From a bacterium (lineage in GTDB: Bacteria; Bacillota; Clostridia; Christensenellales; CAG-138): a stretch of DNA of 64,000 nucleotides. The notes beneath the pieces were generated by a model. It was not told the origin of the DNA, did not search any database, and was given only the letters and a program-made list of their open reading frames with translations. The stretch lies in the NCBI GenBank assembly GCA_022778545.1, contig JALFDW010000042.1, positions 62,001-126,000 of the forward strand, read 5' to 3'. Shown here one piece after another: positions 25,081-35,116 of the stretch (positions within the stretch are counted from its first letter, which is position 1; every line of letters starts with the position of its first letter). Position numbers and translations under genes: made by a program.

Positions 25081-25224
25081 ATGAAACACATCAAGACCAT
25101 CCAGCAGCCCTGCATCAACGCTTCCGCGCACACCGGCTGCGGCGAGTGCCAGGCATCCTGCCAGTCCGCCTGCAAGACCTCCTGCACGGTCGCGAACCAG
25201 AAGTGCCAGAAGGAGAGCAAATAA
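25081..25224 (+). CDS. scfA: SCIFF ribosomal peptide precursor
   Basis: 47 residues, the precursor of the near-universal clostridial SCIFF peptide (six cysteines in forty-five). The leader starts MKHIKTI and the core contains six cysteines at 20, 23, 27, 31, 35 and 42 (CGECQASCQSACKTSC region). The maturase forms Cys-to-alpha-carbon thioether bridges, in studied cases to a Thr. There is a seventh cysteine at residue 11 in the leader. The function of mature SCIFF is unknown. GGAGGATATAGCA is the ribosome site. The maturase gene follows after a 136-base gap that holds no other gene. Confidence 0.96.
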   Translation: MKHIKTIQQPCINASAHTGCGECQASCQSACKTSCTVANQKCQKESK

Positions 25225-25360
25225 GGCGATTCTGCCGTTGTCTGTTCACCAAAGGTAAATACAGCGAGGTTGCCCGGAAAACGGAATGGCCATGGGCGGA
25301 AAAGCCTGCCCTGCCCTTCCATGGTTCGGGCGGCCTCTTTGTGTTGTTCAGGAGGAAAAC

Positions 25361-26689
25361 TTGATTCACGCATTTCGATTTCAGCAATATTACCTGGCGC
25401 TTGACGTAGAAAGCGGCGCCGTACACAGCATGGATGAGCAGGCGTACGAAGTGGTGCGCGCGCTCGAAGAAGGACGCCCGCTCGAAAGCCTGCCTTACCC
25501 CAGGGCGGAGATCGACGAGATCGTGGCGGAGCTCGATTCCCTGCATGACGCGGGGGCGTTCGAGGCGGAGGAGCTTACCCCGCCGGAGGGCGCGGGCGGG
25601 CAGGTTGTGAAGGCGATGTGCATGCACATGGCGCACGACTGCAACCTGCGCTGCAGATACTGCTTTGCGGACACGGGCGAGTTTCACGGCGCGCGCATGC
25701 TGATGCCGGAGAAGGTCGCTTACGCTGCGCTCGATTTTCTCATTGCCCATTCCGGAAAACGCCATAACCTTGAGGTGGATCTTTTCGGCGGCGAGCCGCT
25801 TTTGAACTGGGATGTGGTGAAAAAGACCGTCGCATACGGCCGTGAACTCGAAAAGAGATACGATAAGCGCATCAATTTCACAATCACCACGAACTGCGTG
25901 GCGCTTGACGATGAAAAGATCGAATTCATCAACCGCGAGATGCACAATGTCGTGCTGAGCCTGGACGGCCGGCGTGAGATCCATGACGCGCTGCGCCCCA
26001 CGGCGAACGGGAAAGGGTCGTTTGACCTGATCGCCCCGAAGGCACAGGAGCTCGTGCGCCGGCGCGGCGACAAGGAGCATTATGTGCGCGGCACGTTCAC
26101 CAACCGGAACCTCGACTTTACCGAGGATGTAAAAGCGCTGCGCGAAATGGGCTTTGAGCAGATCTCGCTGGAACCCGTCGTTTTGCCGGATGAAAGCCCC
26201 TATGCGATCCGTCAGGAGCATGTGGAACAGGTGCTTAAGGAATATGACAAGCTCGCCGGATTCCTCCTTTCCGAAAGGAAGGCGGGGCGCTGGTTCAATT
26301 TCTTCCATTTCATGGTGGATCTTTCCGGCGGCCCCTGCCTGAAGAAGCGGGTCTCCGGCTGCGGCGCGGGTGCGGAATATGTTGCCGTTGCGCCGGATGG
26401 GGATGTGTTCCCCTGCCATCAGTTCGTTGGCGAGGCGGAATGGAAGATGGGAAGCGTTCTTACAGGCGAATTCAATGAGGCGATGCAGCGGGATTTTCTT
26501 TCCTGCAATATCCTCACAAAGCCGGAATGCCATGCCTGCTGGGCAAAGTATTTCTGCAGCGGCGGCTGTGCGGCAAATGCCTGGAAATACAACGGCGATA
26601 TCCGCAAGCCCTATGAGATCACCTGCGCATTTGAGAAAAAGCGCACGGAGTGTGCGATCGGCATCTTTGCGGCAGAGCGGGATCGCTGA
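25361..26689 (+). CDS. scfB: SCIFF radical SAM maturase
   Basis: 442 residues. An N-terminal peptide-recognition region (1-80) precedes the radical SAM domain with C94, C98 and C101 (CNLRCRYC) binding the 4Fe-4S/SAM cluster, then a C-terminal SPASM domain with about eight cysteines (from CLKKRVSGCGAG to ECHACWAKYFCSGGC) binding auxiliary clusters. It installs the thioether bridge in SCIFF. The start is TTG at 25361: AGGAGG is seven bases upstream and the N-terminus then reads MIHAFRF, as in relatives. RecJ follows two bases after the stop. Confidence 0.94.
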   Translation: MIHAFRFQQYYLALDVESGAVHSMDEQAYEVVRALEEGRPLESLPYPRAEIDEIVAELDSLHDAGAFEAEELTPPEGAGGQVVKAMCMHMAHDCNLRCRYCFADTGEFHGARMLMPEKVAYAALDFLIAHSGKRHNLEVDLFGGEPLLNWDVVKKTVAYGRELEKRYDKRINFTITTNCVALDDEKIEFINREMHNVVLSLDGRREIHDALRPTANGKGSFDLIAPKAQELVRRRGDKEHYVRGTFTNRNLDFTEDVKALREMGFEQISLEPVVLPDESPYAIRQEHVEQVLKEYDKLAGFLLSERKAGRWFNFFHFMVDLSGGPCLKKRVSGCGAGAEYVAVAPDGDVFPCHQFVGEAEWKMGSVLTGEFNEAMQRDFLSCNILTKPECHACWAKYFCSGGCAANAWKYNGDIRKPYEITCAFEKKRTECAIGIFAAERDR

Positions 26690-26691
26690 CC

Positions 26692-29196
26692 ATGCTGCGT
26701 TTTCTGCCGGCAATTGAATTGAGCGAAGGGGAAGAAGCTGCGCGCCGGGAAGAGGCTGCGCGGCTTGCCCGCGCGCTTGGCATCGCGCCGCGCACAGCCC
26801 GCCTGCTGATTGCCCGCGGCATCCGCAATACAGCGGAGGCGGAAGCGTTCCTGCACCCTTCGGCGGACATGCTGTGCGACCCGTTCGCATTTCCGGACAT
26901 GGAAAAGGCGGTAGAGCGGCTCACGCGGGCCATTGAAAAGCGGGAGCGCATCTGCATTTACGGCGATTATGATGTGGACGGCGTCTGCGCCACGAGCATG
27001 CTGCTGCTGTATCTGCGCGGGCGCGGCGCGGAGGTTTCATATTATATCCCTTCGCGCCATACGGAAGGCTACGGAATGAACCTCGCCGCCGTGGAACGGC
27101 TTGCGGCGGAGGGCGTGCAGCTGATCGTGACGGTGGACAACGGCGTAAAGGCGAACGCGGAACTTCAGCGCTGCCTGGAGCTTGGCATGGAGGCGATCGT
27201 GACGGATCACCACCTGCCGGGCGATGTGCTGCCCCCCTGTGCGGCGCTCCTTTGCCACACGCTCCCCGGCTGCGCATACCCGAACCATAACATATGCGGC
27301 GCGGGTACGGCCTTCAAGCTGATTGAAGCGCTCGGAGGACGCTGTGCGGCGTTGCCTTACGTTGCGCTGGCCGGGCTTGCCACGGCAGCGGACGTCGTGC
27401 CGCTTGTCGGGGAGAACCGCGTATTCGTGGCGCTTGCGCTTGCGGCGGTGAACGGCGGGGACTGCCCGCTGGGGCTTTCCGCCCTCGCGGAAGCTGCGTT
27501 TGAAAAGAAGCGCGTCCTGACGGCGCGGGATTTTGTCTTTGCCATCGCGCCGCGGCTCAATGCGGCAGGGCGCATGGCGGATGCCGCGCTCGGCGTTGCG
27601 CTTTTGACGGAGACGGACGCGGTGCGCGCGAAGGAGCTTGCGCTGCGCCTCAATGAACTCAACATCGCCCGCCAGCGTGAGGAAGGGGCGATCTACGAAG
27701 CGGCCTGCGCTGCCATCGAGGCGGACGATTTGACGGACAAGCGTACGATCGTCTTAAAAAGCGCGGACTGGAACCCGGGTGTCGTCGGCATCGCGGCGTC
27801 AAAGCTTGCGGAGCGGTATTACCGCCCCGTGGTGCTCCTTTCGGAACGGGAGGGCGTGCTTACGGGTTCTGCGCGTTCCATCGAGGGCGTTGACCTGCAT
27901 GCGGCGCTGAAGGAAAACGAGCGCTTCTTTACCCGCTTCGGCGGGCATGCCTATGCCGCGGGGATGACGCTCCCTTTGGAAAACTTCGAAGCTTTTTCCG
28001 CTGCGTTTGACGCAAGCGTACACGCGCTTGCGCCGGAAAAAGCGTTTTTGCCGGCGGCGCGGTATGAAGCCGAAGCTCCCTTTTCCGAGCTGACTATGCA
28101 GCTTGCGTCCGAGCTTGCATTGCTTGCGCCCTTTGGCGAAGGGAATCCCACGCCCGTGTTCCGCACGGACAGCGCCGCCGTCAAGCGGCTGCAGCGCAGG
28201 GGGGAAGAAGGAAGGCATCTGCGCCTGACGCTCGAACAGGGCAATCTGTACATGGACGGCGTGTGGTTCTACGGTGGAGACCGCTTCCAGGAGATCAACG
28301 ACTTCGGCCGGTGCGACCTGCTTTATGTGCCATCCGTGAACGATTACAATGGCAGGCAGTCGCTCCAGGCGGAGCTTCGGGCCATGCGCCCGGCTGCCGT
28401 GCCGGATGCGGAAAAATACATCGCCGCGCGGCGGGAAAAATTTATGGATGCAATCTCCGCGAATCTTCGCTATAATAAAATGCGTGCTGCGGAAACGTAT
28501 CCTGTTTTAGATCCGGAGGAATTCCTGCTTGCGCAGGCATCAAAGGGGATCGCGGGTTTGCTCGTGCTGTGCTTTACGCCTGCGGGCGCGCAGCGCTTTC
28601 TGCGCCTGGCGGCGGCGCACGGGCTGTATGGCCGCATGGAGGTCAGCTTCCGGAAAAACGCGGCACAGCCGTGCGCATACCATGCCGCCGTGCTCGCGCC
28701 GGAGCTAAGCGCGCTCACCATCCGCCGGTTCCGCACCGTGCTCGTTTACGACACGCCGGTGACGCTCGGCGTGCTGGATGCGCTGAAAACGCTTGCTCCA
28801 GACGCGCAGATCGTCCTTGCACCGCCCGTTCCGGGCGATGCGGAGGAGCTCCTTGCCGCGCTCCGCTTTGACCGGGCATGGTATATCCCGTTTTACCGGG
28901 CGCTGCAAAAGGGGGACGGGCGCTTTTATAACAGAGAGGCGCTGCTTGACCACCTTGCGCGGGAAACGCGTGCGCCGCGCTACGCATGCGCGCTTGCGGC
29001 AGATATATCCTTTGAGCTTGGCTTTCTTGTCGCAGGGGAAGACGCGCCGCTCCGCTTTGTCTTGCCGGAAGAACGGCGGGAGATTTCGCAAAGCGCAACG
29101 TTTGCGCTCCTTGCATCGCTCCCCGGGATGCATGAGCATGCCATGAACACAACGCGCTGTGCTGAAGCGGGCGCGTCTACGCATAACAACGCATAA
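26692..29196 (+). CDS. recJ: single-strand DNA exonuclease RecJ
   Basis: 834 residues. DHH-family metal motifs lie in the first 200: YGDYDVDG (90-97), TVDNGV (147-152), VTDHHLPG (170-177), then NICGAGTAFKL; the DHHA1 domain (GGHAYAAG) is near 420. A long C-terminal extension (about 570-834) resembles that of Bacillus YrvE and contains a degenerate helicase-like fold. It degrades single-stranded DNA 5' to 3' in recombination and mismatch repair. It starts two bases after scfB; in many Clostridia secDF lies between them. Confidence 0.93.
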   Translation: MLRFLPAIELSEGEEAARREEAARLARALGIAPRTARLLIARGIRNTAEAEAFLHPSADMLCDPFAFPDMEKAVERLTRAIEKRERICIYGDYDVDGVCATSMLLLYLRGRGAEVSYYIPSRHTEGYGMNLAAVERLAAEGVQLIVTVDNGVKANAELQRCLELGMEAIVTDHHLPGDVLPPCAALLCHTLPGCAYPNHNICGAGTAFKLIEALGGRCAALPYVALAGLATAADVVPLVGENRVFVALALAAVNGGDCPLGLSALAEAAFEKKRVLTARDFVFAIAPRLNAAGRMADAALGVALLTETDAVRAKELALRLNELNIARQREEGAIYEAACAAIEADDLTDKRTIVLKSADWNPGVVGIAASKLAERYYRPVVLLSEREGVLTGSARSIEGVDLHAALKENERFFTRFGGHAYAAGMTLPLENFEAFSAAFDASVHALAPEKAFLPAARYEAEAPFSELTMQLASELALLAPFGEGNPTPVFRTDSAAVKRLQRRGEEGRHLRLTLEQGNLYMDGVWFYGGDRFQEINDFGRCDLLYVPSVNDYNGRQSLQAELRAMRPAAVPDAEKYIAARREKFMDAISANLRYNKMRAAETYPVLDPEEFLLAQASKGIAGLLVLCFTPAGAQRFLRLAAAHGLYGRMEVSFRKNAAQPCAYHAAVLAPELSALTIRRFRTVLVYDTPVTLGVLDALKTLAPDAQIVLAPPVPGDAEELLAALRFDRAWYIPFYRALQKGDGRFYNREALLDHLARETRAPRYACALAADISFELGFLVAGEDAPLRFVLPEERREISQSATFALLASLPGMHEHAMNTTRCAEAGASTHNNA

Positions 29197-29213
29197 CTTT
29201 GAGGAGGGCAACC

Positions 29214-29726
29214 ATGAACCTGAAAGACACCATCCGTTCTGTCCCCGATTTTCCGAAGAAGGGCATCCTGTTCCGCGACATCACGACCCTTGTAAAGGAT
29301 CCCGAGGCGCTCCGCTGCCTGATCGACACGCTCGCAGACGAGCTCAAGGAAAAGAACATCGACATCGTCGTCGGGCCGGAAGCGCGCGGTTTCGTCCTTG
29401 GCTCCGCGCTTGCGTATGCGCTCGGCGCGGGCTTCGTGCTGGCGCGCAAGCCGGGCAAGCTCCCCTGCGAGACCCTGCGCTACGAATATTCCCTCGAATA
29501 CGGCACGGATGCGCTTGAGATCGATGCCGGCGCAATCCGCCCCGGAATGCGCTGCGTCATCGTGGATGACCTGCTTGCAACGGGCGGTACTGCGCTTGCA
29601 ACGGCAAAGCTGATCGAGCAGGCGGGCGGTACCGTGGAGGCCGTCCGCTTTGCAATGGAGCTTACCGATCTCCCCGGGCGCGAAGCGCTTGCGGGATACG
29701 ACGTCGGCGCGGTCATTCAGTACTGA
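29214..29726 (+). CDS. apt: adenine phosphoribosyltransferase
   Basis: 170 residues, the standard length. FPKKGILFRDITTL near the N-terminus and the PRPP-binding VIVDDLLATGGTALA at about 118-132 are diagnostic. It salvages adenine to AMP. GGAGGGCAACC precedes ATG 29214. It lies between recJ and rel as in many Bacillota. Confidence 0.97.
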   Translation: MNLKDTIRSVPDFPKKGILFRDITTLVKDPEALRCLIDTLADELKEKNIDIVVGPEARGFVLGSALAYALGAGFVLARKPGKLPCETLRYEYSLEYGTDALEIDAGAIRPGMRCVIVDDLLATGGTALATAKLIEQAGGTVEAVRFAMELTDLPGREALAGYDVGAVIQY

Positions 29727-29766
29727 TTTGATACGAATTTGAAACGCTTCGAAGGGAGGTGAGCGA

Positions 29767-31932
29767 ATGGCGGATTTACGGGAAGCCTGTGCGCGGCGCT
29801 TTACGCCGGAGGAAATGGAGCTTCTTGATCGCGCGATCGCCTTTGCAAAGGACGCGCATAAGGATCAGAAGCGCGAATCGGGAGAACCGTATTACACGCA
29901 CCCGGAAGCCGTGGCGCAAATGCTCTTTGACATGGGCATGGACAGCCACACGGTCATCGCGGGCCTTTTGCACGACGTGGTGGAGGATTGCGCTGCCATC
30001 ACGCTCGACACCGTGCGCACAAACTTCGGCGACGATATCGCCGGCATGGTGGATGGTGTCACGAAGCTCACCAAAACCGGAAAAAGCGACATTCTGAGCA
30101 AGGAGGAGGCGCAGGCGGAAAACCTCCGCAAGCTCTTCCTTGCCATCGCGAAGGACGTGCGCGTCGTTATCATCAAGCTGACGGACCGCCTGCACAACCT
30201 CCGCACCCTTGAATATTGCACCGAGGAAAAGCAGATTCGCAAAGCGCGCGAAACGCTTGATGTTTACGCTCCGCTTGCGCACCGCTTCGGCATGGGCGCG
30301 ATCAAGTGTGAGCTGGAGGACCGCTGCTTCCAGTATCTCTGGCCGGAAGAATACCAGAACCTGAAAAAGCAGATCGAGCCGCAGCAGCGCGAACGCATGC
30401 AGACGCTCGAAACAGCGATCTCCACCATCAAAACGCACCTTGCTGCCGCAGGGATCGAGGCGCAGATCAACGGGCGGCCGAAGCATCTGTACAGCATTTT
30501 CAAAAAAATACAGCGGCAGAACCGCGTCGTGCAGGACATTTACGACCTGATCGCCGTGCGCGTGATCGTGAATACGATCAACGACTGCTATGCCGCCCTC
30601 GGCATCATCCATGCCATTTGGAAGCCGGTTCCCGGCCGATTTAAGGATTACATCGCCATGCCGAAGACGAACATGTATCGTTCGCTGCACACGACGCTGT
30701 TCTCCGAAACGGGCATGCCGTTCGAGGTACAGATCCGCACGGTGGAGATGCACCGCACGGCGGAATACGGCATCGCGGCACACTGGATGTATAAGGAAGG
30801 CCGCGCCAACCGGGACGAACTGGACAGCAAGCTCGCCTGGCTGCGCGAGGCGCTCGAACTTGAAAACTATGCGGACAATACGCGCGAATTCGTGGAGAAT
30901 ATCCGCAAGGACTTCTTCAGCGATTACGTTTATGTGCTGACCCCGCGCGGGCAGATTATCGACCTTGTGACGGGCTCCACCCCGCTTGATTTCGCATACC
31001 GCATCCACTCCAATGTGGGCAACCACGCGCAGCATGCGAAGGTCAACGGCGCGATCGTGCGGCTGGATTACAAGCTCAAGAACAACGATGTGGTGGAGAT
31101 CATCACCGCGCCGAACGCTACCCCGAGCCGGGACTGGCTCAAGATCGTCAAGACCCAGCAGGCGAAAGCGAAGATTCGCCAATGGTTCAAAAAGGAAAAC
31201 CGCGAGGAGAACATCCAGCGCGGAAAGGAAATGCTTTCCGACGCGGCGCGGCGGCAGGGAAGGCAGCTTTCGGAGCTTGCGAAGGCGGAGTACTTCGATG
31301 ACATCCTGAAACGCTTCAACATGTCCGATATGGACGACGTCTATGCCGCGATCGGCTATGGCGGTGTTACGACCGGGCAGGTGCTCCACAAGCTGATGGA
31401 GCAGTACCGCAAGGAGGCAAAGGCACAGCAGGCCGCCGAGTGGCTGGAGCAGAAGGAAGGCCAGCGCCAGCAGCAGAGCAGCCAGCAGGGCCGGGGCGTG
31501 ATCGTCCGCGGTGAGCCGAACATGGTGGTGCGCTTTGCGCACTGCTGCAGCCCGCTCCCGGGCGACCCGATCATCGGCTACATCACGCGCGGCCGCGGAG
31601 TTTCCATCCACCGGGCGGACTGCCCCAACATGAGCGACCTGATGGTCGAGCCGGAGCGCCTGATCGATGTGGAATGGACAAAGAACGAGAAGACCACCTA
31701 CACCGCCAGCATCCAGGTGATCGCAGGCGAGCGGGCGGGGCTTCTGATGGAGATCTCGCAGATCCTGCTGAACCTCAACATCAGCATCAAGTCCATGAAC
31801 GCAAAGACGACCGGCGACATCGTGAACGTGCAGCTTTCGTTTGACGTGAGCGGGGCGGATCAGCTTGAGTCCATCATCAAGCAGGTGAAACGCGTGCGGC
31901 TTGTCAACGAGGTTTACCGGATCAACGTGTAG
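29767..31932 (+). CDS. rel: bifunctional (p)ppGpp synthetase/hydrolase
   Basis: 721 residues, long RSH type. HD hydrolase domain with H69/D70 in LLHDVVEDC intact; synthetase domain with [11 protein letters not shown] near 290, whose RFKD (RxKD class) marks a bifunctional enzyme; TGS domain near 390-450 ([12 protein letters not shown]); a helical and Cys-containing zinc-finger-like region ([11 protein letters not shown]); and a C-terminal ACT domain (about 645-721). It makes and degrades the starvation alarmone on stalled ribosomes. RBS GGGAGGTGAGCGA precedes ATG. Confidence 0.96.
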   Translation: MADLREACARRFTPEEMELLDRAIAFAKDAHKDQKRESGEPYYTHPEAVAQMLFDMGMDSHTVIAGLLHDVVEDCAAITLDTVRTNFGDDIAGMVDGVTKLTKTGKSDILSKEEAQAENLRKLFLAIAKDVRVVIIKLTDRLHNLRTLEYCTEEKQIRKARETLDVYAPLAHRFGMGAIKCELEDRCFQYLWPEEYQNLKKQIEPQQRERMQTLETAISTIKTHLAAAGIEAQINGRPKHLYSIFKKIQRQNRVVQDIYDLIAVRVIVNTINDCYAALGIIHAIWKPVPGRFKDYIAMPKTNMYRSLHTTLFSETGMPFEVQIRTVEMHRTAEYGIAAHWMYKEGRANRDELDSKLAWLREALELENYADNTREFVENIRKDFFSDYVYVLTPRGQIIDLVTGSTPLDFAYRIHSNVGNHAQHAKVNGAIVRLDYKLKNNDVVEIITAPNATPSRDWLKIVKTQQAKAKIRQWFKKENREENIQRGKEMLSDAARRQGRQLSELAKAEYFDDILKRFNMSDMDDVYAAIGYGGVTTGQVLHKLMEQYRKEAKAQQAAEWLEQKEGQRQQQSSQQGRGVIVRGEPNMVVRFAHCCSPLPGDPIIGYITRGRGVSIHRADCPNMSDLMVEPERLIDVEWTKNEKTTYTASIQVIAGERAGLLMEISQILLNLNISIKSMNAKTTGDIVNVQLSFDVSGADQLESIIKQVKRVRLVNEVYRINV

Positions 31933-31949
31933 GGCGAAGCCCTTCGGGA

Positions 31950-31971
31950 AAGCGGGGAAACCTGCTTTTTT
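31950..31971 (+). terminator. terminator after rel
   Basis: AAGCGGG-GAAA-CCTGCTT (one G-U pair, GNRA loop) followed by T4. Since dtd has no clear promoter, some read-through is likely. Confidence 0.7.
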
Positions 31972-32003
31972 CCAATTCAGATTCAATAAAAGGAGGGCAG
32001 CGC

Positions 32004-32450
32004 ATGCGCGCAGTGGTGCAGCGCGTGCTGAGCGCATCGGTTGCGATCGGCGGCACGGTAAAGGGAGAAATCGGGGAAGGATACCTTGTTCTTCTCGGCA
32101 TTGAGGAGAACGATACGGAAAAGGATCTTGATTATATCGCGGAGAAGCTTTTGGGGCTCCGCGTGTTTGAAGATGAGGCGGGCAAGATGAATCGCTCCGT
32201 TTTGGATGCGGGCGGCTCCATCCTGCTCGTTTCGCAGTTTACGCTTTATGGCGATGCCCGCAAGGGGCGGCGGCCGAGCTTCATCCGCGCGGCGAAGCCG
32301 GAAAAAGCGATCCCGTTGTATGAAGCGATGATCGCGCGCCTCCGTGCGGCACTGCCCGTGGAAACGGGTGAATTTGGCGCGGACATGCAGGTCTCGCTCA
32401 TCAACGACGGGCCTGTTACCATTCTTCTTGACAGTGAAAGGACGTTTTGA
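32004..32450 (+). CDS. dtd: D-aminoacyl-tRNA deacylase
   Basis: 148 residues, the standard size. The two active-site signatures are present: SQFTLYGD near 77-84 and NDGPVTI near 134-140 (cross-subunit Gly-cisPro region). It hydrolyses D-amino acids, and also glycine from tRNA-Ala, off tRNA. AAAAGGAGGG is upstream. It precedes the MBL hydrolase by two bases. Confidence 0.95.
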   Translation: MRAVVQRVLSASVAIGGTVKGEIGEGYLVLLGIEENDTEKDLDYIAEKLLGLRVFEDEAGKMNRSVLDAGGSILLVSQFTLYGDARKGRRPSFIRAAKPEKAIPLYEAMIARLRAALPVETGEFGADMQVSLINDGPVTILLDSERTF

Positions 32451-32452
32451 AC

Positions 32453-33100
32453 ATGCAGCCGATCACCTTGCTGACGGGGCCGCTTGAGGTCAACACCTAC
32501 ATCATGCCGGGCACATGCGCAGGCAAGTGCTTTGTTGTGGATCCTTCGGATTTTGCGCTTGTGCGGGACGCGATGGCCGAGCATGGCCTCACGCCCACGC
32601 ATATCCTGCTGACCCACGGCCATTTCGATCATATCCTGGCTGTAGCGGCGCTGCAAAAGGAATTTGGAGCAAAGGTCTGCATCCATGCGGCGGATGCGGA
32701 GGCGCTTTACAGCAAGCGCGCGAGCCTTTCCGTGCTTGCGGGGATGGAAGTCCCGCCCTGCCGGGCGGATATGCTGCTTGCGGGCGGTGAAACGATCGAT
32801 GCCGCGGGCATCCGGATCAAGGTGCTGCATACGCCGGGGCATTCAAAGGGCTCCGTCTGCTATCTGCTTGAGCAGGAGCGCATCCTGTTTTCCGGCGATA
32901 CGCTTTTCCGCCTGAGCGTCGGGCGGACGGACCTTCAGGGCGGCAGTGAGCAGGAGCTGTATGAGTCCATCGCATATACGCTGTTCCCGCTTGCGGGGGA
33001 TTATGACGTATACCCGGGGCACATGCGCAAAACCACGCTGGAATTCGAACGGCAGCATAACCCTGTTATGCGCGATTGGGGCGCGGCGGGCCTATGGTAA
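32453..33100 (+). CDS. MBL-fold hydrolase (glyoxalase II-like)
   Basis: 215 residues with the metallo-beta-lactamase motif THGHFDH (about 47-53), further His ligands in HTPGHSKGS and a late VYPGHM. It is the stand-alone hydrolase usual next to dtd and hemZ in Clostridia, and may hydrolyse S-lactoylglutathione-like thioesters, but no substrate is proven. ATG 32453 with AGGA ten bases before is preferred over TTG 32447. Overlaps hemZ by seven bases. Confidence 0.85.
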   Translation: MQPITLLTGPLEVNTYIMPGTCAGKCFVVDPSDFALVRDAMAEHGLTPTHILLTHGHFDHILAVAALQKEFGAKVCIHAADAEALYSKRASLSVLAGMEVPPCRADMLLAGGETIDAAGIRIKVLHTPGHSKGSVCYLLEQERILFSGDTLFRLSVGRTDLQGGSEQELYESIAYTLFPLAGDYDVYPGHMRKTTLEFERQHNPVMRDWGAAGLW

Positions 33101-34557
33101 GCCTTGATACGAACCAGCCCGCATTTTTTGCGGACATCGCGGATGAGCTGCGGCTCTTCCTTGCGCGGGAGGAGATCGTTCCTGCGGAGGAGACGGAGCA
33201 TGCGGAGAATGCGGTCTCCGTCATCCTCAGAGAGGATGGCGGCCTTTGGCGCGTCCGGGCGGAAGTGCGCCTCTTTGGGCGCGAGGCTGTTTCCACATAT
33301 GAACGCCCTGCCGTAACGGGCGATGTGCTTGAGGAAAAACGCTGCCGCAAGCGGGCGGTGAAGATCGCGGCGTTTCGCGCCATGCAGGATGCTACGGGGC
33401 ATTCTCTGCCCTGGGGCTCGCTTACGGGCATCCGCCCGACGCGGCTCCTGCGCGAGCTGACTGCGCGCGAGGGCGCGGAAGAAGCCGTACGCATGATGCG
33501 TGAGGATTTTGACGTTTCGGAAGAAAAGCTTGCCCTTGCAGAAGAGATCGTCGCGGTGCAGATGCCCATTCTTCGTTCACAGAAGAAGGAAGATGTGGAT
33601 GTTTACATCGGCATTCCGTTCTGTGCCTCCCGCTGCCTGTATTGCTCGTTCGCATCGGAAGTGCGCACGAAAAAAACGGACATGGCAGCTTATCTTGCGG
33701 CACTTGAGCGGGACATTGCCCTCGGGGCGCGCATCGTGCAGGAGACGGGCCGCGTGGTGCGCAGCATGTATCTTGGCGGCGGTACGCCCACCGTGCTGAC
33801 CGCAGAAGAGCTGAAACGGCTGCTTGACTTTGCCCTTTCCGCTTACGGCGGGTTCGGCGCTGAGCTGACGGTGGAGGCGGGGAGGCCGGACACCATCACA
33901 GAGGAAAAACTCCGCGTTCTCCGGAAAGCGGGTGCCGGGCGCGTTTCCATCAACCCGCAGAGCATGAATGCGGAAACCCTGCGCCTCATCGGCCGCAGCC
34001 ATACGCCGGAGGAGATCAGGACGGCTTTCCGCATGGCGCGGGACGCGGGCTTTGAATCCATCAACATGGATGTGATCGCGGGGCTGCCCGGCGAAACGGC
34101 GGATGATATGCGCCGCACGCTCGGCGAGATAGAAAAGCTCGCGCCGGAGAACCTCACCGTGCACACGCTTGCGCTCAAACGATCCTCCCGCCTTGTGGAA
34201 AAGCTGGATGAATATCCGCTGCCGGAGGCGGAAACGGCGGAAACGATGGTCCGGCTGGGCGCGGAAAGCGCGCGCACGCTCGGCATGCGGCCGTATTATA
34301 TGTACCGGCAGAAGTACATGCGGGGCAACCTCGAAAACGTGGGCTATGCCCTGCCGGGGAAGGAATGCATTTACAACATCGACATGATGGAGGACACGAC
34401 TTCCATCATGGCACACGGCGCAGGCGCGATGACAAAGTGCATTTACGACGCCGAACGCCGCGTGGAGCGCGTTCCGAACCCGAAGGACATTGCGACCTAT
34501 ATCGCAAAGATCGATCAGCTTGCGGAGGAAAAACGCCGCCTGTATGCGGCGGATTGA
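33094..34557 (+). CDS. hemZ: radical SAM coproporphyrinogen dehydrogenase-like HemZ
   Basis: 487 residues. After an N-terminal domain of about 170 residues unique to HemZ comes the HemN-like radical SAM core with C177, C181 and C184 (CASRCLYC), YLGGGTPT, EAGRPDT and INPQSMNAETLRLIGR. It is annotated as oxygen-independent coproporphyrinogen III dehydrogenase, though no other heme genes are in this window. Translation is coupled to the preceding gene. Its last eight codons carry one copy of a 28 bp repeat and also a minus-strand terminator. Confidence 0.87.
   Translation: MVSLDTNQPAFFADIADELRLFLAREEIVPAEETEHAENAVSVILREDGGLWRVRAEVRLFGREAVSTYERPAVTGDVLEEKRCRKRAVKIAAFRAMQDATGHSLPWGSLTGIRPTRLLRELTAREGAEEAVRMMREDFDVSEEKLALAEEIVAVQMPILRSQKKEDVDVYIGIPFCASRCLYCSFASEVRTKKTDMAAYLAALERDIALGARIVQETGRVVRSMYLGGGTPTVLTAEELKRLLDFALSAYGGFGAELTVEAGRPDTITEEKLRVLRKAGAGRVSINPQSMNAETLRLIGRSHTPEEIRTAFRMARDAGFESINMDVIAGLPGETADDMRRTLGEIEKLAPENLTVHTLALKRSSRLVEKLDEYPLPEAETAETMVRLGAESARTLGMRPYYMYRQKYMRGNLENVGYALPGKECIYNIDMMEDTTSIMAHGAGAMTKCIYDAERRVERVPNPKDIATYIAKIDQLAEEKRRLYAAD
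34524..34551. repeat. 28 bp direct repeat, left copy (inside hemZ 3' end)
   Basis: GGAG-(G)-AAAAACG-CCGCCTGTATGCGGCG. The right copy at 35117-35144 differs in one base (G to A at 34528/35121). Between them lies 565 bp with a minus-strand lipoprotein gene. This looks like an insertion that duplicated the hemZ tail. Confidence 0.75.
34529..34551 (-). terminator. minus-strand terminator inside hemZ end
   Basis: On the minus strand CGCCGC-ATACAG-GCGGCG followed by T5 forms an intrinsic terminator about 60 bases after the lipoprotein gene stop. On the plus strand it encodes the last hemZ residues. Confidence 0.6.
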
Positions 34558-34611
34558 AAAGGAAAAAAGATCAGGAGGCTTGCTTTCATGATCCTTCCGT
34601 ATTGTGCCGTA

Positions 34612-35016
34612 TTATGCGTATCCGTAGGTGAGTAAAACCCAATTTCCTGTCGTACCCCTTGCGAGATACCACGTCCATGTATATTCCGCGTTTGCCATCC
34701 AGGCTCCGCCGCCGTTGCGCGGAGAGCGGAATACGGAATCAAAGACGATGCACTGCGTCATCTGCTGATTTTCGCTGAGGGATTGGCAGTATGAGAGGTT
34801 CTTTTCAGCTGCCTCGTCCCCGGCATAGGAAAGGGAATAAAGCGTGCATCCGTCAAACGTATCGAAGGTTTTCCGAATCACCTTGATTGCGGCATCCATG
34901 TCGCTCTTGGAATAGACCGCGGATTCGCCGTAATCGATGGAGACGTCGTCGGACGCGCAGGAGCACATGCCCCAAAGCATGAGAAGCGTTAGAAATACGA
35001 GAAACGGCTTGCGCAT
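34612..35016 (-). CDS. DUF4829-like lipoprotein
   Basis: 134 residues. N-terminal lipoprotein signal (MRKPFLVFLTLLMLW-GMCSC, lipidated Cys at 18 or 20), then a small domain with a central GCTLYSLSY, CIVFDSVFRSP, GGGAWM and TWYLAR segments, resembling DUF4829-type lipoproteins of Lachnospiraceae and relatives. Function unknown. It is the only minus-strand gene in the 15-40 kb stretch and interrupts hemZ-msrC. RBS GGGAGGTGCATTC. A -10 TATAAT is at the complement of 35047-35052. The flanking 28 bp repeat suggests arrival by insertion. Confidence 0.75.
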   Translation of the reverse strand: MRKPFLVFLTLLMLWGMCSCASDDVSIDYGESAVYSKSDMDAAIKVIRKTFDTFDGCTLYSLSYAGDEAAEKNLSYCQSLSENQQMTQCIVFDSVFRSPRNGGGAWMANAEYTWTWYLARGTTGNWVLLTYGYA

Positions 35017-35046
35017 GAATGCACCTCCCGAAAAGATTTCAAAGTC

Positions 35047-35052
35047 ATTATA
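35047..35052 (-). promoter_or_regulatory. -10 element of the lipoprotein gene
   Basis: TATAAT on the minus strand, 31 bases before the start codon; no convincing -35. Confidence 0.4.
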
Positions 35053-35116
35053 GCAGAAGCACAGTACGGAATGTATGAATATTTCATTAAGCTCCAATTA
35101 TACGTTCCGTGCATGT

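Noticed and set aside
25225..25360. Another RiPP precursor or RNA between scfA and scfB
   Set aside because: The gap has a CCATGG inverted pair but no open frame with a ribosome site and no stable fold.
34588..34635. 15-codon open frame with AGGAGG after hemZ
   Set aside because: It lies in the putative insert, overlaps the end of the lipoprotein gene antisense, and shows nothing recognisable.
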